Source: Amycolatopsis sulphurea
GTDB lineage: Bacteria; Actinomycetota; Actinomycetes; Mycobacteriales; Pseudonocardiaceae
Reading direction: 5' to 3'
Assembly (NCBI RefSeq): GCF_002564045.1
Contig: NZ_PDJK01000002.1
Span: 4,278,001 to 4,342,000 of the forward strand
DNA: 64,000 nucleotides
The notes below the pieces were generated by a model. The model was not told where the DNA came from. It saw only the letters and a program-made list of their open reading frames with translations, and ran no database searches. A program made the position numbers and the translations under genes. Numbering within the stretch: the stretch's first letter is position 1; each line of letters starts with the position of its first letter. Below are positions 24,877-32,622 of this stretch, piece after piece.

Positions 24877-27289
24877 GGACTCCGGCGAAGAGCCCGAAGT
24901 CCTCGTGGCCGGGGCGGGGCCGGTCGGGCTGACCGCCGCGCACGAGCTGGCCCGCCGAGGGGTGCGGGTACGGCTGGTGGACCGTAGCGCCGGCCCGGCC
25001 ACGACGAGTCGTGCGCTCGCGACGCACGCCCGCACGTTGGAGATCTGGCACCAGATGGGGCTGCTCGGCGAGCTGCTGCCGCGGGGCCGGCGGGTCGAGC
25101 ACTTCACACTGCATCTGAAGGGTAAAACCCTGATGTGCTTCGACACCAACTATGACACCATGCCGACCCGGTTCCCGTTCAGCCTCATGGTGGACCAGGT
25201 CGTGACCGAGGAAGTGCTGCGCCGGCAGGTGCGGGCACTCGGGGTCACGGTCGAGTGGGGCGTCGAGCTGACCTGGTTCGACCAGGAGCCGGACGGGGTC
25301 CTGGCGGAGCTGCGGCATGCGGACGGGACAGTCGAGCAGGTCACCGCGGCCTGGCTGGTCGGCGCGGACGGTGCCCGCAGCACCGTCCGCAAGCGGTTGG
25401 ACCTGCGCCTGCAGGGGGACTCCACACAGACCTGGCTCAACGCCGACGTGGTGCTCGACACGGATCTGGCCGGCGACAGCAACCACCTGCTGCACACCGG
25501 ACGCGGCACCTTGCTGCTGGTTCCCTTTCCAGAACCGGGAAAGTGGCGGGTGGTCGACACCGAGGACACCGACCACGCCGACGATGCCCGGATCGTCCGG
25601 GCCAGGCTGGCCGACAAGCTCACCAGGGCGCTCGGCCGCCCCATCGAGGTGCCCGAGCCGAGCTGGATCTCGGTTTTCACCGTGCAGCAGCGGATGATCG
25701 ACCGGATGCGGGCCGGCCGTTGTTTCGTCGCCGGTGACGCCGCCCATGTGCACAGCCCGGCGTCCGGGCAGGGCATGAACACCGGGATCCAGGACGCCTA
25801 CAACCTGGCGTGGAAGCTGGCGGACGTGGTGCGCGGCCACGCCAAGGAGAGCCTGCTCGACAGCTATGGGGCCGAGCGGGTGCCGATCGGCGAGACGTTG
25901 TTGCGTACCACCAGGACCGCCACTGCGCTTGTGAGCCTGCGCAACACCGTCGCGCCGTTGGTCATGCCGGCCGGAACCCGGCTGCTGGGGGCGCTCAAGC
26001 CACTCAAACGGCGGATCGAGCGCACCATGATCCGGGGCTTCTGCGGGCTGACCCTGAACTACACCCACAGCCCGCTGAGCCTGGCCTGCGCAACCCCGGA
26101 CGGCATCCAGCCGGGACATCGGGTGGGCTGCTCGGTGGATCGTGCCCGGACCTCACCGGGATGGCAAGGGCTGGTCACGGAACTGACCGATCCCCGGTGG
26201 ACTTTGCTCGCCTTCGCCGATTCCCAGGAACAGCGGCAGATCGCCGCGCAAGTCGAGCGGCGCTACGGCAAGGCCGTCTCGGTGCGGGTGGTGGCCGAGG
26301 CCGCCACGAGCGAGCGGGTTCTTGCCGACCCGGGCGATGACCTAGCACGAGATTTCGCCATGCGGGCAGGGTATTTCGTGCTGATCCGGCCGGACGGCCA
26401 CCTGGCGGCGAAAGGGCGGCTGAGCGATGACCTGGATGGCGCATTCGGCGCTCTGGGACTCGTGCCGGCCGATGCCGGGGGAGACCCGGCCCACCACCTC
26501 GATTCCGAAGGATCACGCATGCGCATCATCGACCTGTCCGCGACCATGGACGCTGCCGATCGCTGGGAGGCCAACCCGGTCACCCACGAGGTGCTCACGG
26601 CCGCCGAAGGCGCGCAGCACATGGCGGCGGAGATGAAAGAGCACTTCGGGATCGACTTCGACCCCTCGGTGCTGCCCGGCGGGGAGTTGCTCACGCTGGA
26701 CACGTTGACGCTGACCACGCACACCGGCACGCACGTCGACGCCCCGTCGCACTACGGGACTCCCCGCGACGGCGTGGCCAGGCACATCGACCAGATGCCG
26801 CTGGAGTGGTTCCTGCGGCCGGGGGTGGTCCTCGACCTCACGGGCGAGCCGGTCGGCGCGGCCGGTGCGGACCGGCTGCGCGAGGAGTTCGAGCGAATCG
26901 GCTATACCCCGAAGCCGCTGGACATCGTGCTGCTCAACACCGGCGCCGACGCGCTGGCCGGAAGCCCGAAGTACTTCACCGACTTCACCGGGCTCGACGG
27001 GAAGGCCACCGAGCTGCTGCTCGATTTGGGGGTACGGGTCATCGGTACCGACGCGTTCAGCCTGGACGCGCCGTTCGGTCACATGATCGCCGAATACCGG
27101 CGTACGGGGGATCGCTCCGTGCTGTGGCCCGCGCATTTCGCGGGCCGGGACCGGGAGTACTGTCAGATCGAGGGGTTGACCAACCTGGCCGCGCTGCCGT
27201 CGCCGACCGGTTTTTCGGTATCCTGCCTGCCGGTCAAGATCGCCGGCGCGGGCGCCGGCTGGACCCGGGCCGTTGCCCTGCTGGACTAG
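24869..27289 (+). CDS. chdOI/chdY: FAD monooxygenase fused in frame to a cyclase-family domain
   Basis: One uninterrupted 806-codon frame. Residues 1-550 are a class A FAD hydroxylase: VLVAGAGPVGLTAAHELARRG, then LVGADGARSTVRKRL and FVAGDAAHVHSPASGQGMNT, with a thioredoxin-like C-terminal region (about 415-540), as in PgaE/OxyS-type enzymes. From Met551 (ATG 26519) the frame becomes a PF04199 cyclase, MRIIDLSATMDAADRWEANP, with the metal-binding stretch TLTTHTGTHVDAPSHYG, about 256 residues. There is no stop between them. A GAAGGA lies 5 nt before the internal ATG, so a separate ChdY may also be made. In the literature, as I recall, these are treated as two genes; the sequence shows one frame. 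The ATG at 24869 overlaps the chdQII stop. Confidence 0.88.
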   Translation: MPEDSGEEPEVLVAGAGPVGLTAAHELARRGVRVRLVDRSAGPATTSRALATHARTLEIWHQMGLLGELLPRGRRVEHFTLHLKGKTLMCFDTNYDTMPTRFPFSLMVDQVVTEEVLRRQVRALGVTVEWGVELTWFDQEPDGVLAELRHADGTVEQVTAAWLVGADGARSTVRKRLDLRLQGDSTQTWLNADVVLDTDLAGDSNHLLHTGRGTLLLVPFPEPGKWRVVDTEDTDHADDARIVRARLADKLTRALGRPIEVPEPSWISVFTVQQRMIDRMRAGRCFVAGDAAHVHSPASGQGMNTGIQDAYNLAWKLADVVRGHAKESLLDSYGAERVPIGETLLRTTRTATALVSLRNTVAPLVMPAGTRLLGALKPLKRRIERTMIRGFCGLTLNYTHSPLSLACATPDGIQPGHRVGCSVDRARTSPGWQGLVTELTDPRWTLLAFADSQEQRQIAAQVERRYGKAVSVRVVAEAATSERVLADPGDDLARDFAMRAGYFVLIRPDGHLAAKGRLSDDLDGAFGALGLVPADAGGDPAHHLDSEGSRMRIIDLSATMDAADRWEANPVTHEVLTAAEGAQHMAAEMKEHFGIDFDPSVLPGGELLTLDTLTLTTHTGTHVDAPSHYGTPRDGVARHIDQMPLEWFLRPGVVLDLTGEPVGAAGADRLREEFERIGYTPKPLDIVLLNTGADALAGSPKYFTDFTGLDGKATELLLDLGVRVIGTDAFSLDAPFGHMIAEYRRTGDRSVLWPAHFAGRDREYCQIEGLTNLAALPSPTGFSVSCLPVKIAGAGAGWTRAVALLD

Positions 27290-27298
27290 GAAGGAAGG

Positions 27299-27352
27299 TC
27301 CGTGAAGGGGCCCTTCACGGACTCAGAGTCCGTGAAGGGCCCCTTCACAGCC
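27299..27352. repeat. Dispersed palindrome, paired form (locus 5)
   Basis: Two complete units around GGACTCAGAGTCC, starting about 10 bp after the chdOI/Y stop and about 100 bp before the SARP start. It probably separates the biosynthetic operon from the regulator. Confidence 0.92.
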
Positions 27353-27455
27353 GCGGTGACCGATGTATCGGGAGATACATGCCGGCGTCGGGCGATGCCC
27401 TTCCTTGGATGTACTCCTCTTGAGCGGCCCTCGGCTGGGGGAGTACCAATACCGT

Positions 27456-28232
27456 ATGAAATTCAACCTGCTTGGTCCGATGGAAGTTCTGTGCGCCGAT
27501 GGCACGGTGACGCCCAGCGCCGCGAAAATGCGCTGGATTCTGGCATTGCTCCTGTTGCACGGAAATCGAGTGGTCGATCAGGCTTCGATGATCGACGAAT
27601 TGTGGGGAGATCACCCGCCGCGCAGTGCGGTGACCACCACGCAGACCTACGTTTACCAATTGCGCAAGAAGTACGACTACTACGCACAACGAGAGGGGAG
27701 AAAGAGTTTCATCGTCACCCGGGCGCCCGGTTATCTGCTGCAGCTGGACGACGATCAGCTCGATGTCCGAAGATTCCAGAGACTCAGCGCCGAGGGCAGC
27801 GCCCTGTTCTCGGCGGGCCACGCCGAACGGGCGGACGAGGTGCTGCGGCAGGCACTGCGGCTGTGGCGGGGCCCCGCGCTGGCCGGCATCGCACCCGGCC
27901 GCATGCTGCAGGCGCACGTCGCCTACCTGGAAGAGGCCCGGCTGCGCACCGTGCAGGTGCGCATCCTCGCCGACGCGGCACTCGGGCGGCACCGGGATCT
28001 GATTCCGGAGCTGCGGTCACTGGTGATCGAGCATCCGCTCGACGAATGGTTTCACCAGCAGCTGATCACGGCACTGGCCGAGGCAGGGCGCAGGGGAGAC
28101 GCCCTGCACGCCTGCCGGGTCCTGCACCGCACCCTCGCCGACGAACTCGGCGTGGCGCCCTCCGAGCCGCTGCGCAAGCTCCAGCAGGACCTGCTGACCG
28201 GCCACGTCCGGCGGGCACCCGCGCATGTGTGA
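27456..28232 (+). CDS. chdB: SARP-family pathway activator
   Basis: A 258-residue Streptomyces-antibiotic-regulatory-protein. An OmpR-like winged helix (about 1-95: MKFNLLGPMEVLCADGTVTP, ALLLLHGNRVVDQASMIDELWG, TTTQTYVYQLRKKY) is followed by a bacterial transcriptional activator domain (about 100-250: LDVRRFQRLSAEGSALF through LIPELRSLVIEHPLDEWFHQQLITAL). Length equals the small SARPs (ActII-4, DnrI). I chose the ATG at 27456; a GGGGAG lies 13 nt upstream, a little far. No TTA codon was noticed on reading, so bldA control is not indicated. It is expected to activate the chd operons. The symbol is from memory. Confidence 0.9.
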   Translation: MKFNLLGPMEVLCADGTVTPSAAKMRWILALLLLHGNRVVDQASMIDELWGDHPPRSAVTTTQTYVYQLRKKYDYYAQREGRKSFIVTRAPGYLLQLDDDQLDVRRFQRLSAEGSALFSAGHAERADEVLRQALRLWRGPALAGIAPGRMLQAHVAYLEEARLRTVQVRILADAALGRHRDLIPELRSLVIEHPLDEWFHQQLITALAEAGRRGDALHACRVLHRTLADELGVAPSEPLRKLQQDLLTGHVRRAPAHV

Positions 28233-28243
28233 CCTGCGGTGGA

Positions 28244-28274
28244 GCCGGAGACGGCGGCCGCCGCCGTCTCCGGC
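28244..28274. terminator. Bidirectional terminator between SARP and LuxR-type genes
   Basis: A perfect 14-bp inverted repeat, GCCGGAGACGGCGG and CCGCCGTCTCCGGC, with a 3-nt loop, sits exactly between two convergent stop codons. Confidence 0.85.
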
Positions 28275-28275
28275 C

Positions 28276-28914
28276 TCACGCGGGGACCAGCGGCGCCGCG
28301 GTCTGCGCCTTGTTCACCGCGTCCAGCCGGGAAACCGCGTTCAGCTTCACGAAGATGTTGCGCAGGTGGCGTTTCACCGTCCCCTGGGTGATGGCCAGGC
28401 AATTCCCGATCTGTGCGTTGGTCATCCCGCGGGCGACCAGCGACATGATCTCGTGCTCGCGCCTGGACAGCGGAGTACGCAGGTTCGAGGACAGCGACCG
28501 GACGTCGACACTCGGCACCGAGAGGAAGACGCAGCGCTCGTCGCGGCTCACCTCGCGCACCACCGAGAGCAGGTACATGTCGGAGACATTCTTGGGCAGG
28601 TAACCCCGGACGCCGATGCCCAGGAATTCCTGAATGAAACCGAATCTGTTCTCCTGGCTCAGGATGACGACGGGCTTCCCCGGAGCCGCCGCCGACAATT
28701 CGAGCAGGCCGGATTCGACTTCCGGACCCCAGCCGTCGACTCCATAGAGAATGACGTCCACAATTCCCCTGGAGACACTGTCGAGTGCTTCGCCGATGGT
28801 CGCCACCGCGTCAATGGCGGCCAGATCGTCGGCGCCTTGAATCAGCGAAAGCAGCCCGACGCGAAAAACGGAACTCTCTTCGACGATCAGAATTCTTACA
28901 CGGTCAGTTATCAT
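28276..28914 (-). CDS. LuxR-type response regulator with atypical receiver domain
   Basis: A 212-residue protein with a receiver-like N-terminal domain and a LuxR helix-turn-helix (about 145-205: LSRREHEIMSLVARGMTNAQ, TQGTVKRHLRNIFVKLNAV). The receiver starts ILIVEESSVFRVGLLSLI, so the usual acidic pair is Glu-Glu. The phosphoacceptor position, normally aspartate in the DVVLMD motif, is Gly58 in DVILYGVDGWG. The conserved lysine is kept (GYLPKN). It is therefore probably not controlled by ordinary phosphorylation, like the ligand-responsive atypical regulators in antibiotic clusters (JadR1 type). No histidine kinase is adjacent. AT-richer codons mark its N-terminus. The ATG overlaps a 19-bp palindrome. 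Confidence 0.85.
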   Translation of the reverse strand: MITDRVRILIVEESSVFRVGLLSLIQGADDLAAIDAVATIGEALDSVSRGIVDVILYGVDGWGPEVESGLLELSAAAPGKPVVILSQENRFGFIQEFLGIGVRGYLPKNVSDMYLLSVVREVSRDERCVFLSVPSVDVRSLSSNLRTPLSRREHEIMSLVARGMTNAQIGNCLAITQGTVKRHLRNIFVKLNAVSRLDAVNKAQTAAPLVPA

Positions 28915-28925
28915 GGTGTGATAAC
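28907..28925. promoter_or_regulatory. Palindrome over the LuxR-type start codon
   Basis: GTTATCA-TGGTG-TGATAAC is a perfect 7-bp inverted repeat with a 5-nt spacer, and it contains the start codon of the minus-strand regulator. It could be an autoregulatory operator or an mRNA structure hiding the start; the function is inferred only. Confidence 0.5.
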
Positions 28926-29633
28926 ACTCCCCCGGTATGGTCAACCGTGCCAGCCCGCGCGGCTGGCGGTTCCTTCGTATAGTCCCCCGACTGCGTGGCA
29001 TAAAAATTGGCGGAAGCGGCACGAGGCTCGCTTCCGGCAATGACGTGCACAAAAGTGTCTGCCAAGACCTGTCTGTCGCGGCCTGCTCAGACGGACAGCA
29101 CTCCTCGGCTGTCGCGGCCGAGCCGGCTTGTCAAGCTCATGAAAGTCACCTGCTTCCCCCACGGAATGCGTAGCACCAACGTACGGCCAGCCTGTTGAAA
29201 CGTCAAGGCATATCGGCTGGGTACGGGATCCGGTGGAGACCTTCCCATGCCCGCCGGTCGCCGAAGTAGTTGAGCACTCACATTTGCGGTTCCGTGGTTC
29301 CGGGAATATCTCCACAATGGACGAATTCGGCCGGAATCCGATGGTCAGGAGGTCGCCGGGAGCGCTTCCGGATTTCCCCGGGTCGGACGACGATACCGGG
29401 ACGGCAAAAATCAGGTCAGCCCGGCGTTGTGCCTCAGAATGGCCACCTGCGTCCGATTGGCGGCGAGCGGCCACAGCGGCGGATGCCGAAGCCCTTCCAG
29501 CCCGGAGTACCCCAGGAGCCCGGCCGCCGCGAGCGCGAGACCGAGGTCGATCAGGTGGTTCCGCACCTGTTCACCGTAGGAGCCGTCCGCGGCGCGGTAT
29601 GTGGCCGCCCCGGTGGGTGAAAGAATCGTGGCC
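28926..29633. other. Long non-coding stretch right of the chd cluster
   Basis: About 700 bp of lower GC than its surroundings, with no convincing complete gene. It must hold the promoter of the LuxR-type regulator and of the ROK kinase. On the minus strand, 29411-29610 reads like the end of a protein (GEQVRNHLIDLGLALAAAGL to HNAGLT and a stop), a possible C-terminal remnant of a lost gene. I do not recognise its family. Confidence 0.4.
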
Positions 29634-30548
29634 ATGGGAGAACTGGTGGCGGCGCTGGACGTCGGCGGGACGACGGTGAAGGCGGCGCTGCTCGACGGTG
29701 CCCTGAACGTCCTCGCGACCCGGCGCGAACGCACTGCGCGTGGCGCGGACGGCTCTGCGCTCGCCGAGCAGGTGGCGTCGGTGGTGGCCGCGCTCGCCGC
29801 GGACGCGGGCTCGGCGGCGCCGGACGCGGTCGGCGTGGTGGTGCCCGGGATCGTCGACGAGCAAGCGCGGGTGGCCCGGTTCTCGGCGAACCTGGACTGG
29901 CGCGACGTCCCCTTCGGCGAACTCCTGGAACGCCGCCTCGGCCGCCCCGTGGCATTCGGCCACGACGTGCGCGCGGGCGGGCTGGCCGAGTTCCGGACCG
30001 GCGCCGGACAGGGCTGCCGCGACGCGGCGTTCGTCGCGGTCGGCACCGGGATCGCCGCCGCGCTGCAGCTCGACGGCCGGATCTACCCCGGGCACGGGCT
30101 GGCCGGGGAGATCGGGCACATCGACGTCGGCCACTCCGGCCGGTGCGGCTGCGGCGCGATCGGCTGCCTCGAAGCGATCGCTTCGGCTTCGGCGATCGCC
30201 CGCCGCTACACCGAACGCACGGGCCGCCCCGCCGACGGCGCGCGCCCCGTGGTCGACGCCGCCCGCGAAGGCGACGACGTGGCCCAGACCGTGCTGTCCG
30301 AAGCCCTCGAAGCGCTCGCACACGGCCTGCGGACGCTGCTGACCCTGCTGGCACCAGAGGCGATCGTGCTCGGCGGCGGCCTGTTCACCGCGACCGAGTA
30401 CGTGCTCGGCCCGATCCGCGAACGGCTCGGCTCGGCACTGACCTTCCAGCGCATGCCGGACCTCCGCGTCGCGAAATTGGGTGACGAGGCGGGGCGGTTC
30501 GGTGCGGGGTTGCTGGCCTTGGATGCGTTGCGTCGTCGCGATTCCTGA
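29634..30548 (+). CDS. ROK-family sugar kinase
   Basis: A 304-residue kinase of the ROK family, which phosphorylates glucose or related hexoses with ATP. The ATP-phosphate motif is AALDVGGTTVKAALLDG at the N-terminus. The catalytic region has FGHDVRAGGLAEF, and the zinc and ROK signature is GEIGHIDVGHSGRCGCGAIG then CLEAIAS. ATP-binding AIVLGGGLF lies near the C-terminus. There is no N-terminal helix-turn-helix, so it is a kinase and not a NagC-like repressor. The ATG at 29634 is chosen over an upstream GTG. About 105 bp of its 3' end is repeated downstream at 30704-30809. Confidence 0.9.
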   Translation: MGELVAALDVGGTTVKAALLDGALNVLATRRERTARGADGSALAEQVASVVAALAADAGSAAPDAVGVVVPGIVDEQARVARFSANLDWRDVPFGELLERRLGRPVAFGHDVRAGGLAEFRTGAGQGCRDAAFVAVGTGIAAALQLDGRIYPGHGLAGEIGHIDVGHSGRCGCGAIGCLEAIASASAIARRYTERTGRPADGARPVVDAAREGDDVAQTVLSEALEALAHGLRTLLTLLAPEAIVLGGGLFTATEYVLGPIRERLGSALTFQRMPDLRVAKLGDEAGRFGAGLLALDALRRRDS

Positions 30549-30550
30549 AG

Positions 30551-30573
30551 TCCGTGAAGGGCCCCTTCACGGA
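30551..30573. repeat. Dispersed palindrome, single unit (locus 6)
   Basis: One unit GTGAAGGGCCCCTTCAC starting directly after the ROK stop codon. A degenerate relative (GTGAGGGGCGCTTTCGC) follows at about 30584-30600. Confidence 0.88.
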
Positions 30574-30612
30574 CCGGAGGGCTGTGAGGGGCGCTTTCGC
30601 GGATCCGGAGGG

Positions 30613-30664
30613 CTGTGAAGGGTCCCTTCACGGACTCTGAGTCTGTGAAGGGACCCTTCACAGC
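30613..30664. repeat. Dispersed palindrome, paired form with variant centres (locus 7)
   Basis: The two units have T and A as centre bases (GTGAAGGGTCCCTTCAC and GTGAAGGGACCCTTCAC) around a centre GGACTCTGAGTCT. The arms are still perfectly paired although the middle base differs from most other copies. Confidence 0.9.
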
Positions 30665-30703
30665 GCCGCTGTTCTCAAGTCAATGCTTTGGTTCGGAACT
30701 GGC

Positions 30704-30809
30704 TTTCCAGCGCATGCCGGACTTCCGAGTCGCGAAATTGGGTGACGAGGCGGGGCGGTTCGGTGCGGGGTTGCTGGCCTTGGATGCGTTGCGTCGTCGC
30801 GATTCCCGA
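30704..30809 (+). pseudogene. Duplicated 3' end of the ROK kinase gene
   Basis: This stretch repeats 30443-30548, the last 35 codons of the ROK gene, with only a few changes (CTCCGCGTC has become TTCCGAGTC). The stop TGA is changed to CGA. It has no start or kinase motifs and cannot be functional. It is separated from the parent by about 155 bp containing palindromes and is followed by two more, so a palindrome-associated duplication is likely. Confidence 0.88.
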
Positions 30810-30811
30810 AG

Positions 30812-30834
30812 GCCGTGAAGGGGTCCTTCACGGA
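30812..30834. repeat. Dispersed palindrome, imperfect single unit (locus 8)
   Basis: GTGAAGGGGTCCTTCAC, with one G-T mismatch in the stem, directly follows the duplicated ROK end. A strongly degenerate relative lies at 30842-30865. Confidence 0.75.
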
Positions 30835-30873
30835 TCCGGAAGGCCGCGAGGGGCACCTCCCCGGACCCGGAAA

Positions 30874-30897
30874 GCCGTGAAGGGACCCTTCACAGCC
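30874..30897. repeat. Dispersed palindrome, single unit (locus 9)
   Basis: GTGAAGGGACCCTTCAC with centre A, the last of the cluster of units between the ROK gene and gltD. Confidence 0.85.
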
Positions 30898-30921
30898 CCG
30901 CTGTCCCGAAGCCAACGCCCC

Positions 30922-30951
30922 GGGCCGGTGCGGCAGCTGCCGTACCGGCCC
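30922..30951. terminator. Terminator-like hairpin between ROK and gltD
   Basis: A 15+15 inverted repeat with one mismatch, GGGCCGGTGCGGCAG and CTGCCGTACCGGCCC, in the gap between convergent genes. It has no loop spacer, so the tip bases would be unpaired. Confidence 0.65.
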
Positions 30952-30980
30952 GGCCGAGAAGACCGGGTGGCATCGAAAGG

Positions 30981-31008
30981 GCGGATGCGACGCCGTTGTC
31001 GCACCCGC
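30981..31008. terminator. Second hairpin downstream of gltD
   Basis: GCGGATGCGAC and GTCGCACCCGC pair with one mismatch around a 6-nt loop, about 50 bp beyond the gltD stop on its strand. Probable gltBD terminator. Confidence 0.6.
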
Positions 31009-31056
31009 CCGTCCGGTGGGGCGGGGGAGGCGACGTTGCCTGCCCCACCCCAGGTT

Positions 31057-32508
31057 TCAGGATATCGGCCGGTCGGTCGGCGCGATCGGGGCCGGGAGCA
31101 CGCTCCGGCCGGTCAGGTAGGCGTCCACCCCGGCCGCGCAGGAGCGGCCCTCGGCGATCGCCCACACGATCAGGGACTGGCCGCGGCCCATGTCCCCGGC
31201 CACGAACACGTTGTCCAGGCTGGTGCGGAACTCCCGGTCGCGGGCGACGTTGCCGCGCTGGTCAAAGTCTACGCCGAGTTCGGTGAGCAGGCCCTCGCGC
31301 TCCGGGCCGACGAAACCCATGGCCAGCAGCACCAGCTGGGCGGGCAGCTCCCGTTCGGTGCCCGGCACCGGTACGAACCGGCCGTCCTCGTTGCGCACCT
31401 CGACCAGGCTCAGCGCGCGGACCCGGCCCTGCTCGTCGCCGAGGAACTCCTGCGTGTTGACCGAGTACAGCCGTTCGCCGCCCTCCTCGTGCGCGGAGGT
31501 GACCCGGTAGAGCATCGGGTAGGTCGGCCACGGGTGCGCGGCCGAGCGCGTCTCCGGCGGCTGCGGCATGATCTCCAGCTGCGTCACCGACTTCGCGCCC
31601 TGCCGGTGTGAGGTGCCGACGCAGTCCGCGCCGGTGTCGCCGCCGCCGATCACCACCACGTCGAGCCCGGCCGCGGAGTACGGCGAGGCGTCCAGTTCCC
31701 CGGACGCGACCCGGTTCGCCGGCGGCAGGAACTCCATCGCCTGGTGGATCCCGTCCAGCTCCCGGCCGTCGATCGGCAGATCACGCCACGCGGTCGCGCC
31801 GCCGGCCAGCACCACGGCGTCGTGGTTCTCGCGAAGGTCCGTTGTGGACAGGTCCACGCCGACGCGCACCGAGGTGCGGAATTCCGTGCCCTCCGCGCGC
31901 ATCTGCTCGATCCGCCGGTCCAGCCGGAACTTCTCCATCTTGAACTCCGGGATGCCGTACCGCAGCAGCCCGCCGATCTTGTCGGCCCGTTCGTACACCA
32001 CGACGCTGTGCCCGGCGCGGGTCAGCTGCTGCGCGGCGGCCAGCCCGGACGGGCCCGACCCGACCACGGCCACCTTCTTGCCGGTCCGCGCGGGCGGCAC
32101 CTGCGGCTGTACCCAGCCCTCGGCGAAGGCACGGTCCACAATGGAGATCTCCACCCGCTTGATGGTCACCGCATCGTCGTTGATGCCGAGCACACAAGCG
32201 GTTTCGCACGGTGCGGGGCAGAGCGTGCCGGTGAACTCCGGGAAGTTGTTCGTCGCGTGCAGCCGCTCGATCGCGTCCCGCCAGTCCTCCCGCCACACCA
32301 GGGTGTTCCACTCCGGAATCAGGTTCCCGAGCGGACAACCCTGGTGACAGAACGGAATCCCGCAGTCCATGCACCGCCCGGCCTGCTTCTCCAGCCGGCT
32401 GGTGGCGAAGTCCTCGTAGACCTCGCGCCAGTCCATCAGCCGCAGATCCACCGGACGCCGCTTCGGTTCCTCGCGCGTGGTGGTCAGAAAGCCCTTGGGG
32501 TCAGCCAT
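31057..32508 (-). CDS. gltD: Glutamate synthase (NADPH), small subunit
   Basis: A 483-residue FAD/Fe-S protein that passes electrons from NADPH to the large subunit. The N-terminal cysteine motifs CMDCGIPFCHQGCPLGNLIP and CPAPCETACVL bind two 4Fe-4S clusters. The FAD-binding VAVVGSGPSGLAAAQQL is at about residue 145 and the NADPH-binding VVIGGGDTGADCVG at about residue 290; the C-terminal FVAGDMGRGQSLIVWAIAEG closes the FAD site. The start MADPKGFL is typical of actinobacterial GltD. The first 9 bases (ATGGCTGAC) and upstream GGAGGCCGCTC are repeated at the end of gltB, which lies 95 bp upstream. Confidence 0.96.
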   Translation of the reverse strand: MADPKGFLTTTREEPKRRPVDLRLMDWREVYEDFATSRLEKQAGRCMDCGIPFCHQGCPLGNLIPEWNTLVWREDWRDAIERLHATNNFPEFTGTLCPAPCETACVLGINDDAVTIKRVEISIVDRAFAEGWVQPQVPPARTGKKVAVVGSGPSGLAAAQQLTRAGHSVVVYERADKIGGLLRYGIPEFKMEKFRLDRRIEQMRAEGTEFRTSVRVGVDLSTTDLRENHDAVVLAGGATAWRDLPIDGRELDGIHQAMEFLPPANRVASGELDASPYSAAGLDVVVIGGGDTGADCVGTSHRQGAKSVTQLEIMPQPPETRSAAHPWPTYPMLYRVTSAHEEGGERLYSVNTQEFLGDEQGRVRALSLVEVRNEDGRFVPVPGTERELPAQLVLLAMGFVGPEREGLLTELGVDFDQRGNVARDREFRTSLDNVFVAGDMGRGQSLIVWAIAEGRSCAAGVDAYLTGRSVLPAPIAPTDRPIS

Positions 32509-32519
32509 GAGCGGCCTCC
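32500..32519. repeat. 20-bp direct repeat, copy A (gltD start)
   Basis: GTCAGCCATGAGCGGCCTCC covers the gltD start codon and its upstream bases. It is repeated exactly at 32603-32622 at the gltB stop. The 83 bp between them hold a paired palindrome. Confidence 0.92.
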
Positions 32520-32537
32520 GCTTCGCTAGCGTGAAAG

Positions 32538-32590
32538 TCTGTGAAGGGACCCTTCACGGACTCTGAGTCTGTGAAGGGCCCCTTCACGGC
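32538..32590. repeat. Dispersed palindrome, paired form (locus 10)
   Basis: Units with centre bases A and C around GGACTCTGAGTCT, located between gltB and gltD inside a pair of 20-bp direct repeats. It interrupts what would otherwise be an overlapping gene pair. Confidence 0.92.
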
Positions 32591-32602
32591 AGGCGAGCTA
32601 TT

Positions 32603-32622
32603 GTCAGCCATGAGCGGCCTCC
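32603..32622. repeat. 20-bp direct repeat, copy B (gltB stop)
   Basis: Exact copy of 32500-32519, here containing the last codons and stop of gltB (HG and TGA in the minus-strand frame). It resembles a target-site duplication around the inserted palindrome. Confidence 0.92.
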
